Program-made: the position numbers and the translations under genes
Assembly (NCBI RefSeq): GCF_000949135.2
Contig: NZ_JTAN02000010.1
Location: 124,001 to 188,000 of the forward strand
Reading direction: 5' to 3'
Length of the DNA: 64,000 nucleotides
Origin: Burkholderia sp. USMB20
Lineage (GTDB): Bacteria; Pseudomonadota; Gammaproteobacteria; Burkholderiales; Burkholderiaceae
In this document: positions 1 through 7,581 of the stretch, in pieces
Position numbering within the stretch: position 1 is the stretch's first letter
Layout: every line of letters starts with the position of its first letter
Notes under the pieces: generated by a model
The model's input: only the letters and a program-made list of their open reading frames with translations
Databases searched by the model: none
What the model was told of the DNA's origin: nothing

Positions 1-148
1 TGCGGCGGCCATCCACGTGTACGAGAAATGCGGATTCCAGCACGAGGCGGAATTGAAGGAAGAATTTTTCGGAAACGGCGCATATCACAACGCTTATCGC
101 ATGTGCATTTTCCAGCGCGATTATTTCGAGCGCCCGCAAGCGATCTAA
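1..148 (+). CDS. GNAT-family N-acetyltransferase, C-terminal fragment (cut by window edge)
   Basis: Reading from base 2, an open frame gives about 48 residues and ends at a TAA (146-148). It contains the words IHVYEKCGF and NAYRMCIFQRDYF. The pattern Ala/hydrophobic-xx-YEKxGF followed by a Tyr-rich strand is the usual end of a GNAT fold, where the last helix and strands close the acetyl-CoA site. The substrate cannot be told from this fragment, and the start and most of the domain lie to the left of the window. The family call is fairly safe; anything more specific is not supported. Confidence 0.7.
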   Translation, partial: AAAIHVYEKCGFQHEAELKEEFFGNGAYHNAYRMCIFQRDYFERPQAI

Positions 149-640
149 ATAAGGTGGGGGTAAAAACACTGGCGAACGCCCCGCTGCGGCTCCGCTGCAG
201 CGGGCGCCAAGCCTGCCGGGGAAAATACGGGTAAATACGAGTGCGCTTATACCTGGCATTTTTCTTGTATCAGGTAAATCCGGTCCCGCACTGCGGTAAA
301 TTCAGATCGTTTCGGATGACTTTATGTGCAACGCATCAAAATGGTCCCGCTATTGAAATGAATTATCCAAACCGTTCAGCCGATGGACTGTAGTTTCTCC
401 GAAAGGCTTGCCGGATGAGGCTTTGCTTCCGGCGGCGCGGGCGAATCCGCCGGACGGCAGACGCCGCCGCAAGTGAAAAACCGGGTGCGTGCAGGGTGCG
501 ACAATTCGCCGCTATTGCGATCGCACAACAAATGTGCTTGATATCGCTTGCCGGTCTTCTAAAGTGAAAAACGCGGGTTCACGATCACCTTTAAACACAT
601 AGCTAACCGAGCCTGGTGCCCGCAAGCCTGGAGACAGAAC
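149..640. other. Gene-free interval, 492 bp
   Basis: No convincing coding frame lies between the GNAT stop and the ATG at 641. The stretch is less GC-rich than its surroundings. Its right end holds a candidate promoter (538-565) for the secreted-protein gene. No clear rho-independent terminator is visible after the GNAT gene. Confidence 0.6.
538..565 (+). promoter_or_regulatory. Candidate sigma-70 promoter for the small secreted protein
   Basis: A TTGATA box (538-543) and a TAAAGT box (560-565) are separated by 16 bp, about 75 bp ahead of the ATG at 641. The -35 box matches the consensus at 5 of 6 positions and the -10 box at 4 of 6. This rests on pattern matching only. Confidence 0.4.
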
Positions 641-988
641 ATGATGAAGCGTACCGGTGTCCTTTTTGCCCTCGTCGGCGCATTTTCCGTGGTGTCGATC
701 GCCCAGGCGGGCGGCGATGCGGCTGTCCAGCCGAAGCAGGAAATCCAGCTGACGAAGAATGCGTGGGGCTGTCTGTCGAAAGACAATCTGGACTCCGTAC
801 TGAGTCACGAACGTGACGGCAAGTCGCAGGCGAAGCAGCAGTACTTCGACGACTACCGTTGCCTGTCGGTGCCGGAAGGCCAGCGCTTCCGCGTGGTGTC
901 GGTCGATCAGGGCGACGTCCAGTTCGTCAGCGCCGACAACAGCGACCAGCAGGGCCTCTGGACCGATTCGCGCTTCGTCAAGCAGTAA
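641..988 (+). CDS. Small secreted protein of unknown function
   Basis: The product is 115 residues. It begins with two Met codons, Lys-Arg, a hydrophobic stretch and an Ala-Gln-Ala cut site near residue 22, which is a standard Sec signal peptide. A GGAGA ribosome site (630-634) lies six bases before the ATG. The mature part of roughly 93 residues is polar and has two cysteines (in WGCLS and YRCLS) that could form a disulfide in the periplasm. I recognise no domain. The gene stands alone, with a promoter-like element in front and a GC-rich hairpin behind. Export to the periplasm is well supported; its role is unknown. Confidence 0.8.
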   Translation: MMKRTGVLFALVGAFSVVSIAQAGGDAAVQPKQEIQLTKNAWGCLSKDNLDSVLSHERDGKSQAKQQYFDDYRCLSVPEGQRFRVVSVDQGDVQFVSADNSDQQGLWTDSRFVKQ

Positions 989-1049
989 CCCGCACGCGCA
1001 CCTCTCGCCCCCGCGCGCCTGCCGGAACCGCCGGCGGCGCGACCTGAAC

Positions 1050-1073
1050 ACGGCCCGGCCGATGCCGGGCCGT
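1050..1073 (+). terminator. Stem-loop after the secreted-protein gene
   Basis: A perfect 10-bp stem (1050-1059 with 1064-1073) has a four-base loop. No T run follows, so it may be a weak or Rho-assisted terminator, or only an mRNA-end stabiliser. Confidence 0.4.
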
Positions 1074-1165
1074 CGTGCTGTGGCGCGCCCGTCACGCGCC
1101 GGGCGGCGCGCATTCGGTATCATCACGGCCCGACCGAACCGAATGCCCGCCCGGGCCGTATCCGC

Positions 1166-1720
1166 ATGGCGCTGAAATCCACGATCTACAAAGCCGAGCT
1201 GCAAATCGCCGACATGGATCGGCACTACTATGGCGATCACGCGTTGACGGTCGCCCGTCACCCGTCCGAAACTGACGACCGGATGATGGTGCGCATCGTC
1301 GCGTTCGCGCTGTTCGCGCACGAGCGCCTCGAATTCTGCAAGGGGCTGTCGGACGTCGACGAGCCCGATCTGTGGCAGAAGGACCTGACGGGTGCGATCG
1401 ACGTATGGATCGAGGCCGGCCAGCCCGACGAACGGCGCATCTCGAAGGCGGCCGGCCGCGCCGGGCAGGTCACGGTGATCGCGTACGGCGGCAAGACTTC
1501 GGATATCTGGTGGCAGGGCGTGCGCAGCAAGGTGGAGCGGCTGCGCAACGTGCAGGTGCTGTCGCTGGCCGACGGCGTCGCGGCCGCGCTCGGGCGTCTC
1601 GCCGAGCGCACGATGCGCCTGCAGTGCACGGTGCAGGACGGCGCCGCCTGGATCTCGAGCGCCGACCACGATCCGGTCGCGGTCGAATGGACAGTGCTGA
1701 AGCCATTCGCCGACGCGTGA
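1166..1720 (+). CDS. yaeQ: YaeQ family protein
   Basis: The product is 184 residues, the usual length for YaeQ. Family features visible include the start MALKSTIYKAELQIADMDR, the HYYGDHALTVARHPSETDDRMM region, and a later stretch of Trp-, Ile- and Lys-rich strand ending in WTVLKPF. YaeQ proteins have a PD-(D/E)XK nuclease-like fold; a role in transcription elongation was proposed for the enterobacterial protein, but the biochemical function is unsettled. The gene is transcribed alone and converges on the VOC gene 15 bp downstream. Family assignment is firm, function is not. Confidence 0.9.
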   Translation: MALKSTIYKAELQIADMDRHYYGDHALTVARHPSETDDRMMVRIVAFALFAHERLEFCKGLSDVDEPDLWQKDLTGAIDVWIEAGQPDERRISKAAGRAGQVTVIAYGGKTSDIWWQGVRSKVERLRNVQVLSLADGVAAALGRLAERTMRLQCTVQDGAAWISSADHDPVAVEWTVLKPFADA

Positions 1721-1735
1721 CCGCCGGCGCGCCGC

Positions 1736-2149
1736 TCAGCCGAACGCGGCGGGCGGCCCCTTGAATTCCAGCATGTTCCCTTCGGGATCGAACAGATAGA
1801 TCGACGGCCCGTAGCCGCCGGCGCCGTAGCGATCGGCGGGGGCGCCGGGGCGCGCGCCATGCGCGGCGAAATGCTCGATCAGCGCGTCGGGGTCGAACGG
1901 CTCGACGCGCAGGCACAGATGGTCGAGGTTGCGGCCGGTGCCGGGCGGTCCGCTGTCGGGACGATCGATCGGGCCGCCGACCGACAGCAGGTCGATCAGC
2001 GCGTCGCCGGCGCGCAACTGCACGAGGCCCAGGTCGGGCTGTTCCTTCTCCACGTGGCAGCCGACGGCATCGCAGTAAAAGCGCGTCATCGCAGCCATGT
2101 CGGTCACGCGCAGCACGACGTGATCGATCGCGCGGATGGTCGGTTTCAT
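1736..2149 (-). CDS. VOC-family (glyoxalase/bleomycin-resistance fold) protein
   Basis: I start the protein at the ATG at 2147-2149 (137 residues). The frame can be extended upstream, but those residues are Arg-rich and unlike the family. The protein opens with IRAIDHVVLRVTDM and has the second half-motif LDHLCLRV and the end YLFDPEGNMLEFKG. His10 and the Glu near the end are the expected metal ligands of the two beta-alpha-beta-beta-beta modules. VOC proteins include glyoxalases, dioxygenases and drug-binding proteins, so the substrate cannot be named. It converges with yaeQ. Confidence 0.85.
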   Translation of the reverse strand: MKPTIRAIDHVVLRVTDMAAMTRFYCDAVGCHVEKEQPDLGLVQLRAGDALIDLLSVGGPIDRPDSGPPGTGRNLDHLCLRVEPFDPDALIEHFAAHGARPGAPADRYGAGGYGPSIYLFDPEGNMLEFKGPPAAFG

Positions 2150-2233
2150 GAGCGGGGCACTCCTTCGGATGGCGTGCACCGAGTGTAGACCGCGCCGGCG
2201 ACGGATGCCGCAATGCTGCACGATCGACGGACG

Positions 2234-2301
2234 AAAAAAAGCCCGTTCACGCAGAGCGGAACGGGCTTAATCCATATCAGGAGGAGACATGGAGGAGACA
2301 G
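2234..2301 (-). ncRNA. Candidate trans-acting small RNA with two anti-Shine-Dalgarno words
   Basis: Read on the minus strand, a consensus-like promoter (2307-2335) would start a transcript near 2300. It runs about 65-70 nt to a textbook terminator. The terminator has an 8-bp stem (2259-2266 with 2241-2248) and a 10-base loop, followed by seven T (2240-2234). The 5' part carries the word TGTCTCCTCC twice in a row, one base apart (complements of 2291-2300 and 2280-2289). Each copy is complementary to a strong ribosome-binding site. A single-stranded C/U-rich seed plus a U-tailed terminator is the general design of Hfq-dependent RNAs that block translation. It lies between the VOC gene and ada, on the opposite strand to ada. 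Identity with any named RNA is not claimed. Confidence 0.6.
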
Positions 2302-2306
2302 TTCCA

Positions 2307-2335
2307 ACTATACACACGGCGATGGTGCGTTGCAA
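2307..2335 (-). promoter_or_regulatory. Sigma-70 promoter of the candidate small RNA
   Basis: On the minus strand, a TTGCAA box (2335-2330) is followed after exactly 17 bp by TATAGT (2312-2307). The predicted start lies six to eight bases further, just before the repeated TCTCCTCC words. Confidence 0.6.
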
Positions 2336-2577
2336 TATTCCGAGTGTAAAAAATGGTCAGGACGGCGATTGGTCGCAGCCGCACTGCAGCAAAATGGTGA
2401 CGCGACGATGACGAAAGCGGTGCCGGAGCAGCGCTTTGCGCGGTGTTTCGTCCGATTGATCGATTGCGATGTGCCCCCGGTTTCGCCGGTGCGAATCACA
2501 GAGCAAGATTCAGGGCGCGACGGCCCATGCCGATGTCTAGAGTAGGCACCATCTACACTAGAGAGTGCGAGGTTCAG

Positions 2578-3669
2578 ATGAAAACCGCCTATCCGACCGA
2601 CGATGCCCGCTGGGGCGCCGTGACCGCCCGCGACCCGCATGCGGACGGCGCGTTCTTCTACGCCGTGCGCACGACCGGTGTGTTCTGCCGCCCGAGCTGC
2701 GCGTCGCGGCTGCCGCGGCGCGAGCATGTGTCCTTCTTTGCCAGTCCAGCCGACGCGCGCGCGGCCGGTTTTCGTCCGTGCAAGCGCTGCCAGCCGGAAG
2801 GGCTGCCGCGCGAGCTCGAGATCGTCAATCGTGCCTGCGCGGTGCTCGACGCGCATGCGGAGCGGCTCACGCTGCAGCAACTGAGCGACGCCGTGCACGT
2901 AAGCCCGTTCCACCTGCAGCGGCTGTTCAAGCGCGTGGTCGGCGTGTCGCCGCGGCAGTACCAGGCCGCGCAGCGCGGCGCCGCCTTGCGCGAGGCGCTG
3001 CAAAGCGGGCAGCCGGTCACGCAGGCGGCCGTCGACGCGGGTTTCAACTCGCCGTCGCGACTTTACGCATCGGTGCCGCGCGAACTGGGCATGGCGCCGT
3101 CCGCGTTCCGTCGCCAGGGCGCCGGCCTGCGGATCGACTACGCGACCGCGTCGACGCCGCTCGGCACGGTGCTCGTCGCCGCGACCGAACAGGGCATCTG
3201 CCGGATCGCGTTCGGCGACGAGCCGGCGTCGCTCGTCGGCGAACTGACGGATGCGTTCGCGCGTGCGGAACTGGTCGAATCGCCGTCGCGGCTCGCGCCG
3301 TTCGTCGCGCAGATCCGCGCCTACCTCGACGGCACGCGGCACGCGTTCGACCTGCCGCTCGACATCGCGCCGACCGCGTTCCAGCAGCGCGTCTGGGAAG
3401 CGCTGACGCACATCCCGTACGGCGAAACGCGCAGCTACTCGGAGATCGCCGAGGCACTGGGCGCGCCGCGTGCGGTGCGGGCCGTCGCATCGGCCTGCGC
3501 GTCGAACCCGGTCGCGCTCGCGATCCCGTGCCACCGTGTCGTGCAGAAGGGCGGCGCGCTCGCCGGGTATCGCTGGGGCGTGCGCCGCAAGGCGACGCTG
3601 CTCGCGTCCGAGGCGCGCCATGCGCACGACGATGAAACCGAAGCCGTTGCGGAGGGCAACGCAGTTTGA
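2578..3669 (+). CDS. ada: Bifunctional methylated-DNA repair protein and transcription activator Ada
   Basis: I start at the ATG at 2578 (MKTAYPTDDARWGAV, 363 residues), behind a GAGG site; upstream in-frame codons do not look like Ada. The N-terminal domain has the four zinc cysteines (Cys37, Cys41, Cys68, Cys71). Cys37 corresponds to the one that takes a methyl group from phosphotriesters and switches Ada on. An AraC-type helix-turn-helix follows (about 85-180). The C-terminal methyltransferase has the active site IPCHRVV with Cys318, which repairs O6-methylguanine. All key residues are present. The last bases overlap the start of alkA, so both are probably translated from one alkylation-induced mRNA. 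Confidence 0.95.
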   Translation: MKTAYPTDDARWGAVTARDPHADGAFFYAVRTTGVFCRPSCASRLPRREHVSFFASPADARAAGFRPCKRCQPEGLPRELEIVNRACAVLDAHAERLTLQQLSDAVHVSPFHLQRLFKRVVGVSPRQYQAAQRGAALREALQSGQPVTQAAVDAGFNSPSRLYASVPRELGMAPSAFRRQGAGLRIDYATASTPLGTVLVAATEQGICRIAFGDEPASLVGELTDAFARAELVESPSRLAPFVAQIRAYLDGTRHAFDLPLDIAPTAFQQRVWEALTHIPYGETRSYSEIAEALGAPRAVRAVASACASNPVALAIPCHRVVQKGGALAGYRWGVRRKATLLASEARHAHDDETEAVAEGNAV

Positions 3670-4640
3670 GCATCGAAAAAAACACGATTACGTCGAGCGC
3701 GGATGGCGGCCAGGTGCCGCCGTCCGCGCAGATGGAACTGCGCTTCAAGGCGCCGTACGACTGGGCGCGCGTGCTGCGCTTCTTCAGCGGACGGGCGATT
3801 CCGGGCGTCGAACAGGTCGTCGACGGCGTGTATCGCCGCATCGTCGACCTGCACGGCGAAGCGGGCCGGCTGACCGTCACGAAGCATCCGCGCCGGCATT
3901 GCCTGATCGCGACGGTCGACGGGGCGGCCGCGCGGCATGTCGACGATGCATTCGCGCGCCGCGTCGCGTCGATGTTCGACCTCGGCGCCGACCCGGCCGC
4001 GATCGGGAGCGGGCTTGCGCGCGATCCGTGGTTCGCGCCGCTCGTCGATGCAGCCCCGGGGCTGCGCGTGCCGGGCGCCTGGTCGGGATTCGAGCTCGCG
4101 GTGCGCGCGATCGTCGGTCAGCAGGTGAGCGTGAAGGCGGCGACGACGATCGTCGGCCGGCTCGTCCAGCGAGCCGGCGAGCGCGTCGCGCACGACGACG
4201 GCATGGCGGCGCCGGACGGCGTGCCCGCCTGGCGTTTCCCGACGCCGGACGCGCTCGCCGCCTGCGATCTGGAGAAGATCGGAATGCCCGGCAAGCGGGC
4301 CGCGGCGCTGACGGGCGTGGCGCGCGCGGTGGCGGCCGGCCACGTGCCGCTCGATCCCGCCCAGGCCGATCTCGCGACGCTGCGGAGCGCCTGGCTCGAC
4401 CTGCCCGGCATCGGCCCGTGGACCGTCGAATACATCGCGATGCGTGCGTGGCGCGACCCGGACGCATGGCCGGCGTCCGATCTCGTGCTGATGCAGTCGA
4501 TCACCGCGCGCGATCCGTCGCTCGACCGGCTCGCGAGCCAGAAGCGCCGCACCGAAGGCTGGCGGCCGTGGCGCGCGTATGCGGCGCTGCATCTGTGGAA
4601 CGACGTGGCCGACCGGGCCGGCGGCGCGCGCGGCGGATGA
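3666..4640 (+). CDS. alkA: DNA-3-methyladenine glycosylase II (AlkA type)
   Basis: The product is 324 residues from a TTG start at 3666 that overlaps the ada stop by four bases, which suggests translational coupling. It has an N-terminal AlkA-type domain and a helix-hairpin-helix GPD domain: LPGIGPWTVEYIAMRAW at about 246-262, then the catalytic Asp272 in PASDLVL. These enzymes cut alkylated bases such as 3-methyladenine from DNA, leaving abasic sites. It is longer than the E. coli enzyme (282), mostly at the N terminus and in a loop near 170-190. Pairing with ada matches the adaptive response. Confidence 0.9.
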   Translation: MSIEKNTITSSADGGQVPPSAQMELRFKAPYDWARVLRFFSGRAIPGVEQVVDGVYRRIVDLHGEAGRLTVTKHPRRHCLIATVDGAAARHVDDAFARRVASMFDLGADPAAIGSGLARDPWFAPLVDAAPGLRVPGAWSGFELAVRAIVGQQVSVKAATTIVGRLVQRAGERVAHDDGMAAPDGVPAWRFPTPDALAACDLEKIGMPGKRAAALTGVARAVAAGHVPLDPAQADLATLRSAWLDLPGIGPWTVEYIAMRAWRDPDAWPASDLVLMQSITARDPSLDRLASQKRRTEGWRPWRAYAALHLWNDVADRAGGARGG

Positions 4641-5117
4641 CGGCCGCCGCGGCCGGCCGGCGGGTGCGCGGGGCAGGGCCGCGCTGCGACCCGCAAACGG
4701 CGACGGGCCGGCAGCGATCGGTCGGCGGTGCTCACGGTTGCGACGCTTGACGGCGATCACCCGTTCCGGCGGCCGTCATCCCCCGGCGTGCGGGCGGCTC
4801 GAGCGTGACGGCGACGCATCGCGGGTTCGGCTGCGCGGGTTGCACCTGGCGGCGCCGTGGCGTGCACGGCTCATGTTACTTCCGACGAATTTCGCGTGAT
4901 CGTCGCGTCCGGCGGTGCCGACGGACGGTCCGCCGCGCGCGCGGCGATCGTCGTCATCGGCCCGCCCGGCGGCCCGCCGCGGCGGGCGCGCACCACCCGG
5001 AGTCACCTCAAGCGCGCGTGACGGCGAGATGTTAAAGTGCCCGCTACCAACGAAGCGACCAATAATCCAGCCGGCCGCGCGGCATCCTGCGCGCGGCCGT
5101 CACGCACTTGCGTCTCC
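4641..5117. other. Gene-free interval between alkA and gshA, 477 bp
   Basis: This stretch is very GC-rich and holds only short Arg-rich frames with no ribosome site or recognisable product. A GC-only hairpin can be drawn near 4960-4990. Promoter elements for gshA must lie in its right half, but none stands out. Confidence 0.55.
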
Positions 5118-6731
5118 ATGTCGAACACCATGACTCACCGCCAGTCCGAACTGCTGCTGAATCGTCTCGAAGCGCTGAGCTCGGGCCCGACGCGGCAGCA
5201 TCTGCCCGACGGCCTGCGCGGCATCGAAAAGGAAAGCCTGCGCGTGACGCGCGACGGGATGATCGCGTTCACGCCGCATCCGCGCGCGCTCGGTTCGGCA
5301 CTCACGCACCCGTCATTGACGACCGACTATTCCGAAGCACTGATCGAACTGATCACGCCGGCGGAAGCCGACGCGTCGATCACGCTCGAACGCCTCGACG
5401 ATCTGCACCGCTACGTGTATGCGTCGCTCGGCGACGAGATGCTGTGGAACGACTCGATGCCGGGCCTGCTGCCGGCCGACGATCAAATCCCGATCGCCGA
5501 CTACGGCACGTCGAACATCGGCCGCCTGAAGACGGTGTACCGGCGCGGCCTCGCGTATCGCTACGGCCGCACGATGCAGTGCATCGCCGGCATCCACTAC
5601 AACTACTCGCTGCACGAGGAAGTGTGGCGGCGCCTGCATGCGGAAGAGGGCTCGACTGCCACGCTGGTCGACTACCAGTCGGAGCGCTATCTCGCGCAGA
5701 TCCGCAACTTCCGCCGCCGCAGCTGGCTGTTGATGTACCTGTTCGGCGCGTCGCCCGCGCTCGACACGAAGTTCCTGCGCGGCAAGCCGCACAAGCTCGA
5801 CACGTTCGACGCCGATACGCTGTACCGGCCATATGCGACGAGCTTGCGGATGAGCGACCTCGGTTACTCGAACACGACCGCGCAGGCCGCGCTGCAAGTC
5901 GACTACAACACGCTGCCCGGCTATCTCGACGCGCTGTCGAAGGCCGTGAGCGAGCCGTATCCGCCGTACGAGGCGATCGGCACGCATCGCGACGGCGAGT
6001 GGATCCAGATCAACACGAACGTGCTGCAGATCGAGAACGAGTTCTACTCGACGATCCGGCCGAAGCGCGTCACGTATTCGGGCGAGCGGCCGCTGCATGC
6101 GCTCGCGTCGCGCGGCGTGCAGTACATCGAAGTGCGCTGCCTCGACATCGATCCGTTCGAGCCGACCGGCATCGCGCTGGAGACCGCGCGCTTCATCGAC
6201 GCATTCCTGCTCGCCTGCGCGCTCGACGAGAGCCCCGCGCTCGACTGCGACGCGTACAAGGAAGCGAACGCGAACTTCGGCAGCGTGACGATGGACGGGC
6301 GCAAGCCCGGGCTGACGCTGACGCGCGACGGCCAGCCGGTCACGCTGCAGGCCTGGGCGGACGACCTGATGACCGATATCGAAACCATCGGGCGCCGTCT
6401 CGACGAGATCCGCGGTGGCGACGAGCATGTGCGAGCGATTGCCGCGCAGCGCGAGAAGCTCGCCGATCCGGAGCGCACGCCGTCGGCGCGCGTGCTGCGC
6501 ACGATGCGCGAGAACGGGCAGTCGTTCCTCGCGTTCGCGTGCGCGCACAGCGAGGCGCATGCCGCGCATTTCCGCGCGAACCCGCCGTCGGCGGAGACGA
6601 TGCGCGCCGAGCAGGCGCTCGCCGCGAAGTCGCTGGCCGAGCAGGCCGAGCTCGAAGCGAAGGAGGCCGGATCGTTCGACGCGTTCGTCGCGGCCTATCG
6701 TGCGTATACGCTGAACCGCTTCAGCGTTTGA
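5118..6731 (+). CDS. gshA: Glutamate-cysteine ligase
   Basis: The enzyme joins glutamate and cysteine using ATP, the first and limiting step of glutathione synthesis in the cytoplasm. I start at the ATG at 5118 (MSNTMTHRQSELLLNRLEAL, 537 residues), although the frame stays open upstream. Family hallmarks are GLRGIEKESLRVT at the N terminus (Glu residues for Mg-ATP), CIAGIHYNYSLHEEVW in the middle, and EVRCLDIDPFEPTGI. Length and motifs match the proteobacterial GshA class 1 enzyme. It is monocistronic here; gshB is not in the window. Confidence 0.95.
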   Translation: MSNTMTHRQSELLLNRLEALSSGPTRQHLPDGLRGIEKESLRVTRDGMIAFTPHPRALGSALTHPSLTTDYSEALIELITPAEADASITLERLDDLHRYVYASLGDEMLWNDSMPGLLPADDQIPIADYGTSNIGRLKTVYRRGLAYRYGRTMQCIAGIHYNYSLHEEVWRRLHAEEGSTATLVDYQSERYLAQIRNFRRRSWLLMYLFGASPALDTKFLRGKPHKLDTFDADTLYRPYATSLRMSDLGYSNTTAQAALQVDYNTLPGYLDALSKAVSEPYPPYEAIGTHRDGEWIQINTNVLQIENEFYSTIRPKRVTYSGERPLHALASRGVQYIEVRCLDIDPFEPTGIALETARFIDAFLLACALDESPALDCDAYKEANANFGSVTMDGRKPGLTLTRDGQPVTLQAWADDLMTDIETIGRRLDEIRGGDEHVRAIAAQREKLADPERTPSARVLRTMRENGQSFLAFACAHSEAHAAHFRANPPSAETMRAEQALAAKSLAEQAELEAKEAGSFDAFVAAYRAYTLNRFSV

Positions 6732-6807
6732 CGGCCGCGGCCCGCTGCGCGTCGCGCGGCGGGCAGGCCGGTTGCGCAGTCACGCGCCCGGCCCGGTTTC
6801 GTCCGCT

Positions 6808-7119
6808 TCAGTGATGCGCGTACGTGTCGCGATCGACCACGTGCGGCAGTGCCGGTTTTCCTGATTCCACATTCGCATGGCCGTTGCTGCCGTAGCCGGC
6901 CGCGTCGCCGCGCGCATGCGCGGCGCGCTGCATGACCGCCTGCATGTTTTGCGGAAAGTCCGGGCTGCTGGCAAGACTCGGCCGGTAGCCGGCGGCCTGC
7001 AGTTCCGCGAGTTCCTGGCGAACTTGCGCGCGCGTCAGCGTCGACGCGGCCTGGGCCTGGGCGGCGACAGTCGAGCCGATCAGCAGGAATGCGCACGCCG
7101 CAAGTTTCATGGTCTTCAT
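6808..7119 (-). CDS. DUF4148-type small secreted protein
   Basis: The product is 103 residues from the ATG at 7117-7119, preceded by GGAG. A signal peptide runs over MKTMKLAACAFLLIGSTVAA with an Ala-rich cut site. The mature start STLTRAQVRQELAELQAAGY is the DUF4148 signature, a family greatly expanded in Burkholderia and relatives. The rest is polar and low in complexity. The proteins are small, exported and of unknown function. It lies antisense to and downstream of gshA. Confidence 0.85.
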   Translation of the reverse strand: MKTMKLAACAFLLIGSTVAAQAQAASTLTRAQVRQELAELQAAGYRPSLASSPDFPQNMQAVMQRAAHARGDAAGYGSNGHANVESGKPALPHVVDRDTYAHH

Positions 7120-7477
7120 CGTGTTTGCTCCGTGAGGTATCCGGCGCCGCGCCCTTCGTCGGCGCGGGCGGAATCGATGCAGCCAGTCTAGGCTTCGGAC
7201 GCCAAACGAAACACCCCGCGCACCGTCAGTCACCTTTGTCGCCTGAGCAACATTGCGTCGGCGGCTTGCTGGCGTGCGAGTCAGTGCGGCGCCAGCCGCC
7301 GTTCAGCGTGCGGCGGATTCCGTGTGTCGACGCCGCGCGCATCGGGCTTGCCCTCCTTGTGCAAGCGCGATGCGCCTCCTAACCTTTTTTAAGCGACCGA
7401 TCGGTCGGCGCTGCGGCATGGTTGCATGCGCAAGCGTCGGGCGATCTTCGCCGTCGTGGAACGCACGTTTGATACGG
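7120..7477. other. Gene-free interval upstream of the LctP permease
   Basis: No coding frame with a ribosome site is seen. The segment near 7383-7420 is richer in A/T and includes the palindrome ACCGATCGGT; it may hold regulatory sites. The next part (7478-7563) is a pair of repeated hairpins described separately. Confidence 0.5.
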
Positions 7478-7563
7478 GACAGGGGCAAGCGCTAAAGCGC
7501 TAACGCTTGTCGACCGCGAAGCATGGGACAGGAGTAAGCGCTAAAGCGCTAACTCCTGTCGAC
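7478..7563 (+). repeat. Two tandem near-identical stem-loops before the LctP permease
   Basis: Two 37-bp units (7478-7514 and 7527-7563) lie 49 bp apart, and most of their positions are the same. Each has the core AGCGCTAAAGCGCT flanked by arms that begin GACAGG and end TGTCGAC. In the second copy the arms form a perfect 9-bp stem (7527-7535 with 7552-7560). In the first copy the pairing is shorter, made by different bases in the same places. The second copy ends 18 bases before the permease ATG and just before its GGAGA site, so it is probably in the mRNA leader. It may be a regulatory RNA element, a protein operator or a genomic repeat. Confidence 0.6.
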
Positions 7564-7581
7564 ACGGAGACACGAGACACG

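Noticed and set aside
2289-2411. A 40-codon plus-strand frame (MEETVPTIHTAMVRC...) with a perfect-looking AGGAGG site
   Set aside because: The Shine-Dalgarno look comes from the complement of the repeated seed of the candidate small RNA. The promoter and U-tailed terminator are both on the minus strand, so an RNA gene explains the segment better. It is not fully excluded.
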